64,000 bases of DNA, taken from Piscirickettsia litoralis. Lineage in GTDB: Bacteria; Pseudomonadota; Gammaproteobacteria; Piscirickettsiales; Piscirickettsiaceae. Positions within the stretch are counted from its first letter, which is position 1. Every line of letters begins with the position of its first letter. The stretch spans positions 2,798,444-2,862,443 of the forward strand of contig NZ_MDTU01000001.1 of the NCBI RefSeq assembly GCF_001720395.1. Reading direction: 5' to 3'. Positions 19,614 to 31,411 of this stretch are shown in pieces. A program made the translations under genes and the position numbers. A model generated the notes under the pieces. It was not told the DNA's origin. It was given only the letters and a program-made list of their open reading frames with translations, and did no database searches.

Positions 19614-20225
19614 GTGCTAGACTGGATATACCCATATATTACGCCGATTTTACTTTGGCTGGAACATCATATTTATATCATGATGTTTTTTGCTGCCTTT
19701 ATAGAAGGTGAAACATTTTTATTATTGGCTGGGATAGAAGCAGCCCATTCGATTAGCAGATATGGGGCTTTGCACTTGCCCTTACTGATTTTGATCGCAG
19801 TGATTGGTAGCACCATTCACGACCAGCTTTTGTTTGCGCTAGGGCGCTTTTGGGGAGGGCCGTTACTGGCCCGCTGGCCAAAGATTGAGAAAAAAGCCGC
19901 CCATGTGCAAAGGTTGCTAGAAAAATATGATATTTGGTTGATACTTGCCTTACGTTATGCGTATGGTTTGCGGACGGCGATCCCTATTGTACTAGGAACA
20001 ACAAAGATGCCTTGGGGGCGGTTTTTTATTTTTGATGTGATCGGTGGGGTGTTGTGGTCATCAACCTTTATTTTGGGGGGGTACTACTTCGGTATTGCTT
20101 TGAAGGAGTTGTTGAAGCATTTAGGTCACTATAAGGGTGCTGTGATCGTTGCCTTGGTTGTTCTGGTTATTGCGATCATTATTTTTATTTGGCGAGGGCG
20201 AAGAACAAAGCGGTCTGAAATGTAA
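19614..20225 (+). CDS. DedA family membrane protein
   Basis: 203-residue polytopic inner-membrane protein of the DedA/SNARE-associated (PF09335) family, linked in other bacteria to undecaprenyl-phosphate or phospholipid recycling. It starts at GTG with GGAG upstream. The features are an acidic FIEGETFLLLAG near 26, the LGRFWGG segment (family G-[RK]-x-x-G), a central RYAYGLRT with conserved arginine (~118), and a last membrane helix followed by a basic tail. Which DedA paralogue it is cannot be told. Confidence 0.85.
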   Translation: MLDWIYPYITPILLWLEHHIYIMMFFAAFIEGETFLLLAGIEAAHSISRYGALHLPLLILIAVIGSTIHDQLLFALGRFWGGPLLARWPKIEKKAAHVQRLLEKYDIWLILALRYAYGLRTAIPIVLGTTKMPWGRFFIFDVIGGVLWSSTFILGGYYFGIALKELLKHLGHYKGAVIVALVVLVIAIIIFIWRGRRTKRSEM

Positions 20226-20284
20226 ATCGACTTGTACTACACTGAGGATATCGGTGTTTTTTTTGATGGATTTTGGAGAACATG

Positions 20285-20464
20285 ATGAAAAGGATGTGCT
20301 TGTGGAGCCTTTTAGGGGTTGTTTTTGTTGGTCTGGCTGGATGCACTAGCCCAGCACATCGTGACCAGCAACAAACACAGTCAGTCTCTTCGGTCGATAA
20401 AGGTCACAATGTGCAGTCCCTACAAAAGGGTAGTGCGGCTGCGACGTTAGGCAAGGGCAAGTAA
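20285..20464 (+). CDS. Small predicted lipoprotein
   Basis: A 59-residue peptide with a basic start, hydrophobic core and lipobox LAGC, leaving a mature chain of only about 40 polar residues (Gln/Ser/Lys-rich, ending LGKGK). ATG 20285 is chosen because GGAG at 20275-20278 is six bases away; ATG 20282 is too close. There is no recognisable domain. The second residue after Cys is Ser, not Asp, which would favour outer-membrane sorting. Confidence 0.65.
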   Translation: MKRMCLWSLLGVVFVGLAGCTSPAHRDQQQTQSVSSVDKGHNVQSLQKGSAAATLGKGK

Positions 20465-20488
20465 TTTAATGGCGGAATATTCTTAGTG

Positions 20489-20520
20489 TGTGAGGAAAGC
20501 AAAGCGGACTTTCCCTCACA
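20489..20520. terminator. Hairpin between convergent genes
   Basis: TGTGAGGAAAG pairs with CTTTCCCTCACA (one bulged base) across a 9-base loop between the lipoprotein and the cold-shock gene, which converge here. No T tract follows on either strand, so terminator function is only inferred. Confidence 0.4.
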
Positions 20521-20540
20521 GCACTCATGGATAGACTGAA

Positions 20541-20822
20541 TTAATTCGATGAATCTTCAGGCGTGTTGAGAGTAGATGCCTCAGTTTGAAAGTTATGGCT
20601 AAACATTGTGTCTTGTGCCTTATCAATATAAATATTGGTTGCGTATAAGCCCTTTGCTCCCTGGTTAGTCTCATAACTGACAGGTTGTCCTGTCTTTAAT
20701 GTTTTATAGCCTTCCATGCCAATTGATGAAAAGTGTGCAAAAAGATCGGCACCTCCCTCAGCGGGGCGAATGAACCCGTAACCTTTTGCATTGTTGAACC
20801 ATTTAACGAATCCTATTGCCAT
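20541..20822 (-). CDS. Cold-shock domain protein with C-terminal extension
   Basis: 93-residue protein that starts at ATG 20822 with AAGGGA seven bases upstream on the minus strand. Residues 1-68 are a cold-shock domain: VKWFNNAKGYGFI (RNP1 KGYGFI) and DLFAHFSSI (RNP2), expected to bind single-stranded RNA or DNA. About 25 extra acidic/polar residues follow (HNFQTEASTLNTPEDSSN), longer than CspA's ~70. The position next to clpS-clpA recalls cspD, which precedes clpS divergently in E. coli; CspD-like is the likely subtype. Cold induction is not shown. Confidence 0.85.
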   Translation of the reverse strand: MAIGFVKWFNNAKGYGFIRPAEGGADLFAHFSSIGMEGYKTLKTGQPVSYETNQGAKGLYATNIYIDKAQDTMFSHNFQTEASTLNTPEDSSN

Positions 20823-21012
20823 ATCAACATCCCTTGGGTTGATAACTACCAAAACCAAGCACTAGCCAGAGTAGTGCTTTTCCCTTAATCTGAGCTTTTA
20901 TAATGATCTATATTCGGTTGTGTCGTCAAGGGGTTAAATCATGTTTAAATACCTTGTTATTATTTGATTGATTGAGATAAACGAATGACAATTAGGCTAT
21001 AAGGGGAGATGA

Positions 21013-21366
21013 ATGAGCAAAAGATTGACTAAACTTTTAGGTATGGCGCTCGAAAAAGAGGATATGGAAGGTGATGTTGCAACAGAAGTCGCACGACCCA
21101 AATTGCAAGTTCCTCCCATGTATAAGGTTGTGCTTCTCAATGATGATTATACACCGATGGATTTTGTCGTTGATATTCTTAAGCGGTATTTTACGATGGA
21201 TGAAGAGAGAGCAACGGTGACGATGTTGGAAATACATACTAAAGGTCGAGCGACCTGTGGTGTTTATTCTCGTGATGTTGCTGAGACTAAAGTCGCTCAG
21301 GTGAATGATTATTCGAAAGAATCGGGCTATCCTCTGTTATGTATTGTAGAGGTGGATAAGTCATGA
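21013..21366 (+). CDS. clpS: ClpS, adaptor for ClpA
   Basis: 117-residue N-degron adaptor that delivers proteins with Leu/Phe/Tyr/Trp N termini to ClpAP. The core has [19 protein letters not shown] (~36), [18 protein letters not shown] (~76) and a conserved C-terminal PLLCIVE. The N-degron pocket residues (ND.TPM) are present. A strong GGGGAG precedes the ATG, and clpA starts 51 bases downstream. Confidence 0.95.
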   Translation: MSKRLTKLLGMALEKEDMEGDVATEVARPKLQVPPMYKVVLLNDDYTPMDFVVDILKRYFTMDEERATVTMLEIHTKGRATCGVYSRDVAETKVAQVNDYSKESGYPLLCIVEVDKS

Positions 21367-21417
21367 AGATTGAGGTGTGAAACGTGTGTTGTGTGCTGAG
21401 TTTGGTGGAGTAGGGGT

Positions 21418-23646
21418 ATGTTAAGCAAAGATCTAGAGATGACACTTAACTTAGCTTTTAAAGTCGCTCGTGAGAAGCGTCACGAGTTTATGACTGTAGA
21501 GCACTTATTGTTAGCGTTACTAGATAACACCGCAGCTGCGAGTGTTTTGCAGGTGTGTGGGGCTGATTTAGAGCGTTTACGGCACTCTTTGTCGCAGTTT
21601 CTTGATGAAACAACGCCGTTGATTCCGAACAATGACTATGATCGTGATACTCAGCCGACGTTAGGTTTTCAGCGAGTGTTGCAACGTGCTGTTTTTCATG
21701 TTCAATCTGCAGGGAAAACCGAAGTGACTGGTGCAAATGTGCTGGTCGCAATTTTTGGTGAGCAAGATAGCCAGGCGGTTTATTTTCTAAGGCAGCAGAA
21801 CATTACTCGCCTTGATGTAGTGAATTATATTTCTCATGGCATCTCTAAAATCCATGATGACGATGCGGCTGTGGACTATGATCAAGCTCCTCAACAAAGT
21901 ACTGAGCGTGATGAGACTGAAGAGGCGATGGTCGGGCCGTTAGAAAGTTTTGCTGTTAATTTGAATGAAAAAGCGCGTCAAGGCTCAGTTGATCCTTTGA
22001 TCGGTCGTAATGCAGAACTTGAACGTGTTGTACAAGTATTGTGCCGTCGCCGTAAAAATAACCCTCTATTGGTCGGTGAAGCCGGTGTGGGTAAAACAGC
22101 GATTGCTGAAGGCTTGGCTTGGCGTATTGTCGAAAAAAATGTGCCGGATGTGATTAATGAAAGTGTTGTTTATTCATTAGATCTAGGTGCCTTATTGGCT
22201 GGGACTAAATATCGGGGTGATTTTGAGAAACGCTTTAAATCGGTCTTACGTCAATTGCAGAAAGTCAAAGGCGCAATTTTATTTATTGATGAAATTCATA
22301 CGATTATCGGTGCAGGTGCGGCCTCGGGTGGGGTGATGGATGCATCGAATTTGATTAAGCCCTTATTGAGTAGTGGTGAACTTAGGTGTATGGGGTCAAC
22401 GACCTATCAAGAGTATCGTGGCATTTTTGAAAAAGATCGTGCATTAGCCAGGCGGTTTCAAAAAATTGATATCACCGAGCCGAGTGAAGATGAAACTTAT
22501 CACATTCTAAAAGGCTTGAAGAGCCGTTTTGAAGAGCACCATAATATTCGCTACTCAGATTCGGCTTTGAAGATTGCAGCTGAATTATCAGCACGTTACA
22601 TTCCTGATCGCTTTTTGCCGGACAAGGCCATTGATGTTGTCGATGAAGCGGGGGCGTATCAACGATTACGTGAAAGTGACAAGCGTAAAAAGGTCATTAC
22701 AGTAACAGACATAGAAAAAATTATTGCAAAGATGGCGCGTATTCCAGAAAAACGAGTGTCTGCTTCAGATCGTAAATCTCTGGAAAACTTGGAACGAGAC
22801 CTTAAAATATTAATTTTTGGCCAAGATGAAGCCATAGAAGCGCTAGTTTCTACGATTAAGATGTCACGAGCAGGTTTGCGTGATGAAGCTAAGCCTATTG
22901 GTTCGTTCTTATTTGCAGGGCCGACAGGTGTGGGCAAGACTGAAGTCTCTCGCCAACTATCAAAATTATTGGGTGTGGAGCTCGTGCGTTTTGATATGTC
23001 AGAGTACATGGAAAGTCACAGTGTTGCGCGCTTAATCGGTGCACCTCCAGGTTATGTCGGCTATGATCAGGGGGGGTTATTGACAGACGCGGTAACTAAG
23101 CAGCCTCATTGTGTTTTATTACTGGATGAAATAGAAAAAGCTCATCCTGATATATTTAATATTTTATTACAGGTCATGGATCATGGAACTTTAACGGACA
23201 ATAATGGCCGTCAGGCGGATTTTCGCCATACTATTGTCATTCTGACAACAAATGCAGGCGCCTTTGAAGAGTCTCGCGCTTCTTACGGCTTCTTTGAACA
23301 AGATCATGCGGCAGATGGTTTAGAAGGTGTTAAAAGAGCATTCTCTCCTGAGTTTAGAAATCGTTTGGATTCTATTATTCGCTTTAAGCCGTTGTCATTC
23401 GATGTCATTAAGCATGTGGTTGATAAGCTGATTTGCGAACTGCAAGTTCAGTTGGATGATAAAGGGATACAGCTAGACATTGATGATGAGGCACGGGGTT
23501 GGCTTGCTGAACACGGCTATGATCAGAAGATGGGAGCACGACCGATGAGTCGATTGATTCAAAATGTCTTAAAACGCCCACTGGCTGAAGAGCTTTTATT
23601 TGGCAAGCTATCGCAAGGTGGTGCAGTGCACGTGACCCAAAAATGA
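21418..23646 (+). CDS. clpA: ClpA, AAA+ unfoldase of the ClpAP protease
   Basis: Unfolds substrates and feeds them to ClpP. The 742 residues comprise an N-domain (1-140, which binds ClpS), AAA1 with GEAGVGKT (~218) and [10 protein letters not shown] (~287), and AAA2 with GPTGVGKT (~501) and [12 protein letters not shown] (~566). In the ClpP-docking loop the usual IGL/IGF reads YGF (SYGFFEQD, ~623). No ClpP gene lies in the window. The downstream boundary is a bidirectional terminator shared with infA. Confidence 0.95.
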   Translation: MLSKDLEMTLNLAFKVAREKRHEFMTVEHLLLALLDNTAAASVLQVCGADLERLRHSLSQFLDETTPLIPNNDYDRDTQPTLGFQRVLQRAVFHVQSAGKTEVTGANVLVAIFGEQDSQAVYFLRQQNITRLDVVNYISHGISKIHDDDAAVDYDQAPQQSTERDETEEAMVGPLESFAVNLNEKARQGSVDPLIGRNAELERVVQVLCRRRKNNPLLVGEAGVGKTAIAEGLAWRIVEKNVPDVINESVVYSLDLGALLAGTKYRGDFEKRFKSVLRQLQKVKGAILFIDEIHTIIGAGAASGGVMDASNLIKPLLSSGELRCMGSTTYQEYRGIFEKDRALARRFQKIDITEPSEDETYHILKGLKSRFEEHHNIRYSDSALKIAAELSARYIPDRFLPDKAIDVVDEAGAYQRLRESDKRKKVITVTDIEKIIAKMARIPEKRVSASDRKSLENLERDLKILIFGQDEAIEALVSTIKMSRAGLRDEAKPIGSFLFAGPTGVGKTEVSRQLSKLLGVELVRFDMSEYMESHSVARLIGAPPGYVGYDQGGLLTDAVTKQPHCVLLLDEIEKAHPDIFNILLQVMDHGTLTDNNGRQADFRHTIVILTTNAGAFEESRASYGFFEQDHAADGLEGVKRAFSPEFRNRLDSIIRFKPLSFDVIKHVVDKLICELQVQLDDKGIQLDIDDEARGWLAEHGYDQKMGARPMSRLIQNVLKRPLAEELLFGKLSQGGAVHVTQK

Positions 23647-23725
23647 AGGCGAGCTTTGTTTAGATTTTGAGGACGAAGAGGCTTAGAGTTATTTTAAGCG
23701 ACATGCTCTGAACAAGCTGTTCAAT

Positions 23726-23753
23726 AAAAAAGCCATCAATTTTGATGGCTTTT
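23726..23753. terminator. Bidirectional rho-independent terminator, clpA/infA
   Basis: AGCCATCAA, a two-base loop, then TTGATGGCT form a perfect 9-bp stem flanked by six A's on one side and a short T run on the other, lying between the convergent clpA and infA. Confidence 0.85.
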
Positions 23754-23755
23754 CG

Positions 23756-24004
23756 TTAACGGCCTTGACCGCCTTGATTCTTACGCTCATTACCACGGAA
23801 GGTAATGCGACCTTTACTGAGGTCATAAGGTGTCATTTCAACTTTGACTTTGTCACCGGTTAAAATACGGATGTAATTTTTACGCATGCGCCCTGAAATG
23901 TGAGCCGTGATAATGTGCCCATTCTCAAGCTCTACGCGGAACATTGTGTTCGGTAATGTTTCAAGGACAGTGCCTTCCATTTCAATGTTTTCTTCTTTTG
24001 CCAT
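23756..24004 (-). CDS. infA: Translation initiation factor IF-1
   Basis: 82-residue OB-fold factor that binds the 30S A site. It is nearly identical to E. coli IF-1 in the core ([28 protein letters not shown]). It is about ten residues longer, ending [11 protein letters not shown], where the usual protein stops after FRSR. It lies in the expected place between clpA and aat. Confidence 0.96.
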   Translation of the reverse strand: MAKEENIEMEGTVLETLPNTMFRVELENGHIITAHISGRMRKNYIRILTGDKVKVEMTPYDLSKGRITFRGNERKNQGGQGR

Positions 24005-24095
24005 TGCTCATCTTCACTTGTTAGAAATTGTATGCAGTTAGCCCTGGTATTTAGGGATTGCCGTCAGAATGGGGCTTATCATACATGATTTTCAA

Positions 24096-25776
<1,681 letters not shown>

Positions 25777-26036
25777 TTATTGTTCTCCGAAGCTAAATGT
25801 TTTACTCATCATACGTGAAAAGCCTAGAGCCTGGCTAGTCCTGCCAAACTCCTTGAGTTATTGTGATTTCGAGCGCTATTATCCTTGATTAATAACAGTT
25901 TGTTAAATCGTTTTTTTATATTAGACTCATCGGCATTATCAATCAGGCTATCTTAACCTAATTTATCCTGTTTTAAGTTAAGGTATACTCAAAGAAAAGC
26001 TAAGGCAGCGCGGCTAAATTAATTTAGGGGAGCACA

Positions 26037-28509
26037 TTGGACTACGACTATCAAAGCATACAGCACTCGTTTTTATGGCATCGTATTCGTGAAGGCGGTG
26101 TTATTTTGCTGGCTGCCATTGGCATATTTTTGTGCATCACTCTATTGACCTTTCATGCAACAGATCCAGGTTGGTTATCTTCAGGTGTGAGTAGTGCAAC
26201 GGTGCAAAATGCGGGTGGGCGAGTCGGTGCCTGGTGTGCAGATGTTCTTTTTGGCCTTTTAGGTTACTTTGCGTATACTGTTCCCTTGTTTGTTTTCTAT
26301 GCCGCTTATCGACTTTACCGAGATTTACGCACCCCTTTCGATCCGCCATTATTTTTACTTCGTGTTGCTGGCGGGGTGATCGCTTTACTCTCAGGCAGCG
26401 CGTTGTTGGCGTTATTTATTATTCCTGCTCATAGCACATTACCTCAGGGTTCAGGGGGAATATTAGGCACCTTAATTGGTAAAGGGGTAACCAGTGCATT
26501 TAACTTAACTGGTGCGACGGTGTTACTTATTGCGGCTTTTCTTATTGCGATTACTTTGTATTCGGGTGTGTCTTGGATACGCTTAAGTCTTGGTTTTAAA
26601 GCGTTGAGCGCGCATGGCGCGCGTGCATTACGTGATTTATTACAGCTACAAACGGCCCGTTTAGGCAGTTTTAGAGCCGATCGCTTACTAAAGCGAGAAC
26701 AGGCAAAGCAGGAAAAATTGGCCAGAAAATCAGCGCGTAAAGAGCAAAAAACAAGCGATTAAAGCGAAAGGTTTTGTGGGAGCTGATGGCGATGGTACTG
26801 CAAAGAAGAAAACTAAAAAAACACCCTTATTGCCAGCCATCAAGAAAGAAAAAGTGATTAATGCGCCAGTCATCAGCGAAGATTATATCGATGAGGATGT
26901 GGAGCACGAACAATGCATTGGCCAGACAACCTTTGATTTTGTCGCTGATGCACCTACAGCCGCTTCGCCACCTAAAACAGCTAAACAACCAAAACAGGTC
27001 ACCTCATCAGTCGACCGAGGACCGTTAGATTTGCCTGACTTAGGGTTGCTTGATGAAGGTGAGCAAGACAAGAATGGCTTGTATTCAGAAGCTGCACTAG
27101 AAGAAATGTCGCGCCTGGTTGAAGGGCGCTTGGCCGATTTTGGCGTACAAGCTGAAGTGGTGGATGTGTGCCCGGGGCCTGTGGTCACACGCTATGAATT
27201 GCAGCTCTCTCCTGGAATTAAAGCGAGTCGAGTCAGTAATTTAGCGCAAGATTTGGCGCGCTCATTGCTTGCTCGCAGCGTGCGTGTCGTTGAGGTGATC
27301 CCAGGTAAGTCAACGATTGGCATCGAAATACCGAATGCGAAGCGTGAGCTTGTGCGCTTTCGGGAAGTGTTGGAGTCTGATGCGTTTCAGGATTCAAATT
27401 CTAGTTTAGCCTTAGCGTTAGGGCGAGATATTGCAGGAGAAGCTGTTGTTGCTGATCTTGCAAAGATGCCGCATTTGTTGGTTGCAGGAACGACAGGTTC
27501 GGGGAAGTCTGTCGGTATGAATGCGATGGTGCTCAGCTTGCTGTATCGAGCAACCCCTGAAGATGTGCGCATGGTGATGATCGACCCGAAAATGCTAGAG
27601 CTTTCTGTTTATGATGGAATTCCTCACTTATTAACGCCCGTTGTGACAGATATGAAAGAGGCGGCGAGTGCCTTGCGTTGGTGTGTCGGGGAGATGGAGC
27701 GGCGCTATCGTCTATTAGCAGCACTTGGAGTTCGCAGTATCAAAGGTTATAACGATAAGGTTGTTGCTGCCCAAGAAGCTGGGTCACCTTTAGTGAATCC
27801 ATTAAAAGTTAAACCTGAAGGGACAGAGCCGGACTTGCTGACTAAGCTGCCGTTTATTGTTGTTTTTATTGATGAATTTGCTGACATGATGATGATTGTC
27901 GGCAAAAAAGTTGAAGAGCTGATCGCGCGTATTGCTCAAAAGGCACGAGCGGCGGGGATTCATTTAGTTCTAGCGACCCAGCGCCCTTCCGTGGATGTAG
28001 TGACAGGTTTGATTAAAGCCAATATTCCAACGCGAATGGCTTTTCAGGTGTCATCGAAAATTGATTCGCGAACGATTATTGATCAAGCGGGAGCAGAACA
28101 GTTGTTAGGCCATGGTGATATGCTGTATTTACCGCCGGGTAGTGGGGTGCCCACCCGCGTCCATGGTGCGTTTATTGATGATCATGAGGTCCATGCGGTT
28201 GTTCGTCAGTTGAAGACGCAAGGTGTCCCCGAATATATTGCCGATTTAATTGATCAAGGTAGCGGTCTGGATGATTATGGCCAACAAGCCGATGATGAGA
28301 GTGCAGAACAGCAAGATGCGTTATATGATCAAGCGGTAGAGTTTGTGATTGATCAGCAAAAGGTTTCAGCCTCTTTAATTCAACGGCGTTTTCGCATTGG
28401 TTACAACCGTGCTTCACGTTTAGTCGAAGCGATGGAAGCCGCGGGTTTAATCTCAGACGGTCAAAATGGTCCACGAGAAGTCTTAGTTTCAGCACGAGAG
28501 AATGTTTAA
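26037..28509 (+). CDS. ftsK: DNA translocase FtsK (frameshifted in the linker)
   Basis: Septal DNA pump that clears chromosome dimers at division. The first frame starts at TTG with AGGGGAGC upstream and encodes four membrane helices (about 20-185). It then breaks in an A6 run (26746-26751) inside the basic linker; with one A fewer it continues [21 protein letters not shown] into the motor. The motor has [12 protein letters not shown] (~485), [22 protein letters not shown] and [12 protein letters not shown], and ends in the winged-helix gamma domain ([19 protein letters not shown]) that reads KOPS sites. The restored length is about 823 residues with a short linker. An isolated start at GTG 26776 would lack the membrane domain. 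Confidence 0.92.
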
Positions 28510-28510
28510 A

Positions 28511-29203
28511 ATGAAGCGATTATTAATTCGAATTTGTTTGTTTTTAGTATGTTTGCCTGTTGCTATCAATTCTTTTGCGGCAAGTAATAATCAAGCCCAA
28601 ACACAAGCTGCAAATCATCTTGTGCAATTTCTAAAAGCGGCGAATACTTATCAGGCTGATTTTTGGCAAATAGGCCAAACCAGTGCGGGCAGTGCAGAGT
28701 GTGCTTATGGCCGTTTGTTATTAAAGCAGCCTGGGCAATTGCTCTGGAAAGTTGAAAATGTCGATTGTCAGCAGGTTCAGTCTGGAAAAGCGCCGACGGA
28801 TAATATGTGGAATCAGGTGATTTTAACGGAGAAACAGTCTGTTAAAATCTATCAGCCTTTGCTTGAACAGGTGATAGAACGCTCTCTTAAAAACTTAGAT
28901 GATGCGGTTCCGGTGAAATTATTAACAGGTGCTTCTGTGCAGGCACTGGCTAGCTTTAACGTCAGTGAGCAAAGCAAAGCAGGCTATCAGTTATTTATCT
29001 TATCTCCAAAGAGTAATCAAAGCCTGGTCTCTAAAGTAGAGATTGCCTTTAAAAATAAAGAACTACAGCAAATGATTGTGTTAACGCCATTAGGCCAGAG
29101 TACTAAGTTGCAATTTTTTAATATCAAAGTGAATCAAGGGCTGTCAGGTGCTGTGTTTAAGTTGAATTTACCTAAAGATATCGATGTGATTAAGCAGAGC
29201 TAG
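28511..29203 (+). CDS. lolA: Outer-membrane lipoprotein carrier LolA
   Basis: Periplasmic chaperone that takes lipoproteins from LolCDE to LolB. ATG 28511 starts a clear signal peptide (KRLLIRICLFLVCLPVAINSFAA); the upstream ATG 28502 overlaps the ftsK stop and is too close to GAGAGA. The mature protein has the family outline: an early YQADFWQ, GRLLLKQPGQLLWKVE (usual form G.L.LKRPGRFRWE), then YQPLLEQV. The position after ftsK is standard. The rarA and serS genes that often follow are absent. Confidence 0.88.
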   Translation: MKRLLIRICLFLVCLPVAINSFAASNNQAQTQAANHLVQFLKAANTYQADFWQIGQTSAGSAECAYGRLLLKQPGQLLWKVENVDCQQVQSGKAPTDNMWNQVILTEKQSVKIYQPLLEQVIERSLKNLDDAVPVKLLTGASVQALASFNVSEQSKAGYQLFILSPKSNQSLVSKVEIAFKNKELQQMIVLTPLGQSTKLQFFNIKVNQGLSGAVFKLNLPKDIDVIKQS

Positions 29204-29214
29204 CGGGAATATTC

Positions 29215-29639
29215 ATGTCTGTCGCTGCTGTTTATGCAGAGTTAGATTTTCAGCAGTTTTTCAAGTAGATCGGTTTTATGTTGAGAAAACAGGCTATTCC
29301 GGTTGCACTAATAAGGATGATCGAGTTTTTGTTGTTAGGACAAATTTAGAGATCATTGCTGCAGTAAGGTCAGAAGCAATTGCTGATTATCTAGTTTTAA
29401 GAGGCTTGTATCTGGCAAAAATGTATCAAGGACAAAATATTGGTACGAGATTGTTAGAGTACATTGAACCAGTGTTGAAAAGACAGTTGAGCTATTGTTT
29501 GCCTTATGATTATTTGATTGGCTTTTATGGAAAGATTGGTTTTAAGAAAGTTGATGAGCTTGAGCTGCCTGTTATTTTACTTGAACGATTACAAAAATAC
29601 CTAAACCAAAATAAGCCTGTTGTGGCGATGAAGCTGTAA
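29215..29639 (+). CDS. GNAT family acetyltransferase (frameshifted)
   Basis: The start frame gives MSVAAVYAELDFQQFFK and a stop. If the T5 run at 29253-29257 had one more T, it would run on as QVDRFYVEKTGYSG to 29639, making about 141 residues. Family features are a central beta strand (LEIIAAVRSEAI, LVLRGLYLAKMYQGQNIGTRLLEYI), with Q-G-Q-N-I-G-T as the acetyl-CoA loop, and the terminal YGKIGFKKVDELELPV. The substrate is unknown. It follows lolA by 11 bases and is bounded by a strong terminator. Confidence 0.72.
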
Positions 29640-29653
29640 AATGACAAGTAATA

Positions 29654-29676
29654 AAAAGGCGCTGAAAGCGCCTTTT
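29654..29676. terminator. Bidirectional rho-independent terminator
   Basis: AAAAGGCGCT, loop GAA, AGCGCCTTTT form a perfect 10-bp stem with A and T tracts on both sides, between the convergent GNAT gene and suhB. Confidence 0.9.
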
Positions 29677-29711
29677 GCTAAACCTAAATTACGCTTAAAT
29701 ATTATGCGCTT

Positions 29712-30497
29712 TTAGTGTAATGCGGGCGCAATGTTTGCAGTAAGCTTTTTTAATGATTTCGGGTTTCCGGCGAGTAGTTCACCTTTACTGATATTAGATT
29801 CGCCACCGTTTAAGTCACTGACTAAGCCACCAGCTTCGCGGATGAGGAGTAAGCCTGCTTCAACATCCCAGTTTTTGGCGCCAAGCGTGTAGCTCGCATC
29901 TAAACGACCTGCCGCGACATAGGCGAGATCAAGTGCGATAGAACCTGAACGACGCAATGCAACATGTTGTTCATAGAGACTGTGTTGAGAAGCAAAGAAG
30001 GTGGTTGCGTATTTATTTGCAGAGTGGGTGAGCGATGTACTGATTGTTGCACCTTCAAGCTTGTTGCGCTGACTGACGCGGATGCGGTGATCGTTGAGTT
30101 TTGCACCTTGGCCGCGAGTGGCCGCGAACAGCTCATCACGAACTGCATCATAGATCACGGCATGTTCAGTACGTCCACGGTACTGAACAGCGATAGAAAT
30201 GCAGAAGTTTGGGTTGCCGTGAATGAAGTTGTTTGTGCCATCTAAGGGGTCGATGATCCAGAGGTATTCTGAATCTTGTTGATTTTGACCGCTTTCTTCA
30301 CTGAGGATGGCATGCTCTGGGTAAGATTTTTGAATGGTTTCAATGATGGCTGCTTCTGCGCTGTTGTCGACGTCGGATACGTAGTCGGCAATGCCTTTCT
30401 CAGAGACTTTCAGTGTATCTAAACGGTCAATACGTTGAAGCATTATAGCGCCCGCACGTCGTGCAGCACGCGTCGCGATATTAATAATCGGTTGCAT
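29712..30497 (-). CDS. suhB: Inositol-1-monophosphatase family protein SuhB
   Basis: 261-residue Mg-dependent phosphatase; in E. coli SuhB also takes part in rRNA transcription antitermination. Metal-site motifs are DVDNSAE (~42), LSEESG (~66), WIIDPLDGTNNFIHG (~80) and the C-terminal WDVEAG (~210). The position divergent from trmJ is the standard gammaproteobacterial arrangement. A candidate extended -10 lies upstream on the minus strand. Confidence 0.94.
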   Translation of the reverse strand: MQPIINIATRAARRAGAIMLQRIDRLDTLKVSEKGIADYVSDVDNSAEAAIIETIQKSYPEHAILSEESGQNQQDSEYLWIIDPLDGTNNFIHGNPNFCISIAVQYRGRTEHAVIYDAVRDELFAATRGQGAKLNDHRIRVSQRNKLEGATISTSLTHSANKYATTFFASQHSLYEQHVALRRSGSIALDLAYVAAGRLDASYTLGAKNWDVEAGLLLIREAGGLVSDLNGGESNISKGELLAGNPKSLKKLTANIAPALH

Positions 30498-30540
30498 AAA
30501 AACTTACCCAGTTATGTTAAAGATCGAATTAAAGGCCAAC

Positions 30541-30549
30541 AGTCTAACA
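30541..30549 (-). promoter_or_regulatory. Extended -10 promoter candidate for suhB
   Basis: On the minus strand this reads TGTTAGACT, identical to the element before the DedA gene, 43 bases before the suhB ATG. Confidence 0.4.
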
Positions 30550-30634
30550 GATCTTGACCAAAACCGGTATAGTATAGCCGGACTATTTGTTTTCGGTGTT
30601 ATTGATTATAGAGTGATAAGTTGGGTTTGAGTTC

Positions 30635-31381
30635 ATGAATATTTTGCCTAAAGTTCGTATTGTCCTGGTTGAAACGTCACATTCTGGCAATATTGGTGCG
30701 GTTGCTCGTGCGATGAAAAACATGGGGTTAGGGCGCTTATATTTGGTCTCGCCAAAAGATTTCCCCTCAGATCAAGCCTATGCCTTATCCTCTCATGCTG
30801 AAGATGTGTTAGACAATGCTGTGGTCACAACAAGCTTAGAAGAAGCGATTGCAGATTGTGAGCTGGTGCTTGGAACCAGTGCCCGTGAGCGTAAAGTGCC
30901 CTGGCCTTTAGAAGAACCTCGGCAGATGGCAAAGCGTGTTATTTCAGAGCATAACCAGCATGAAATTGCGATCGTTTTTGGCCGAGAGCGCACGGGGTTA
31001 ACCAATCAAGAATTACAGCGTTGTCACTACCATGTGCATATTCCAACCAATGAAGAATATAGCTCTTTGAATTTGGCGCAGGCTGTACAGGTGATCTCTT
31101 ATGAACTGCGTTTAGCGGCATTGGATAATAAAAATTTAAATAGCAGTGTAGAACTGTCAGAAAAAGCACTGGCAACCAGCGCACAGATGGAAGGTTTTTA
31201 TAGTCACTTAGAGCAGCTATTACGGAAAATTCATTTTCTTGATGATGCTCAGGAAGGCATGCTGATGTTGAAGTTAAGAAGGCTTTATCAGCGTAGTCGT
31301 GTTGAAGAGTCAGAAATGCACATTTTGCGTGGAATTTTGTCCAAGATGGAGCGACGGCTTGATGAGAAGAGTAAAAATTAG
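30635..31381 (+). CDS. trmJ: tRNA (cytidine/uridine-32-2'-O)-methyltransferase TrmJ
   Basis: SPOUT methyltransferase that forms Cm32/Um32 in tRNA. The 248 residues begin RIVLVETSHSGNIGAVARAMKNMGL; the knot region has VFGRERTGLTNQEL (~108) and IPTNEEYSSLNLAQAVQV (~130). The C-terminal helical part is normal. It lies between suhB and an iscS-like gene, as in E. coli, but the regulator iscR that normally comes next is missing. Confidence 0.94.
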   Translation: MNILPKVRIVLVETSHSGNIGAVARAMKNMGLGRLYLVSPKDFPSDQAYALSSHAEDVLDNAVVTTSLEEAIADCELVLGTSARERKVPWPLEEPRQMAKRVISEHNQHEIAIVFGRERTGLTNQELQRCHYHVHIPTNEEYSSLNLAQAVQVISYELRLAALDNKNLNSSVELSEKALATSAQMEGFYSHLEQLLRKIHFLDDAQEGMLMLKLRRLYQRSRVEESEMHILRGILSKMERRLDEKSKN

Positions 31382-31411
31382 TCTAAAAGCTTTAGATTTA
31401 GGTATAACTGA

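Noticed and set aside
26776-28509. Second half of ftsK as an independent soluble translocase (SpoIIIE/SftA-like)
   Set aside because: The GTG lacks a good ribosome site, and a one-base change in A6 joins it to the membrane domain in the usual FtsK order.
30554-30578. TTGACC followed by TATAGT/TATAGC upstream of trmJ
   Set aside because: The spacers are 8 or 13 bases, too short for a sigma70 promoter.
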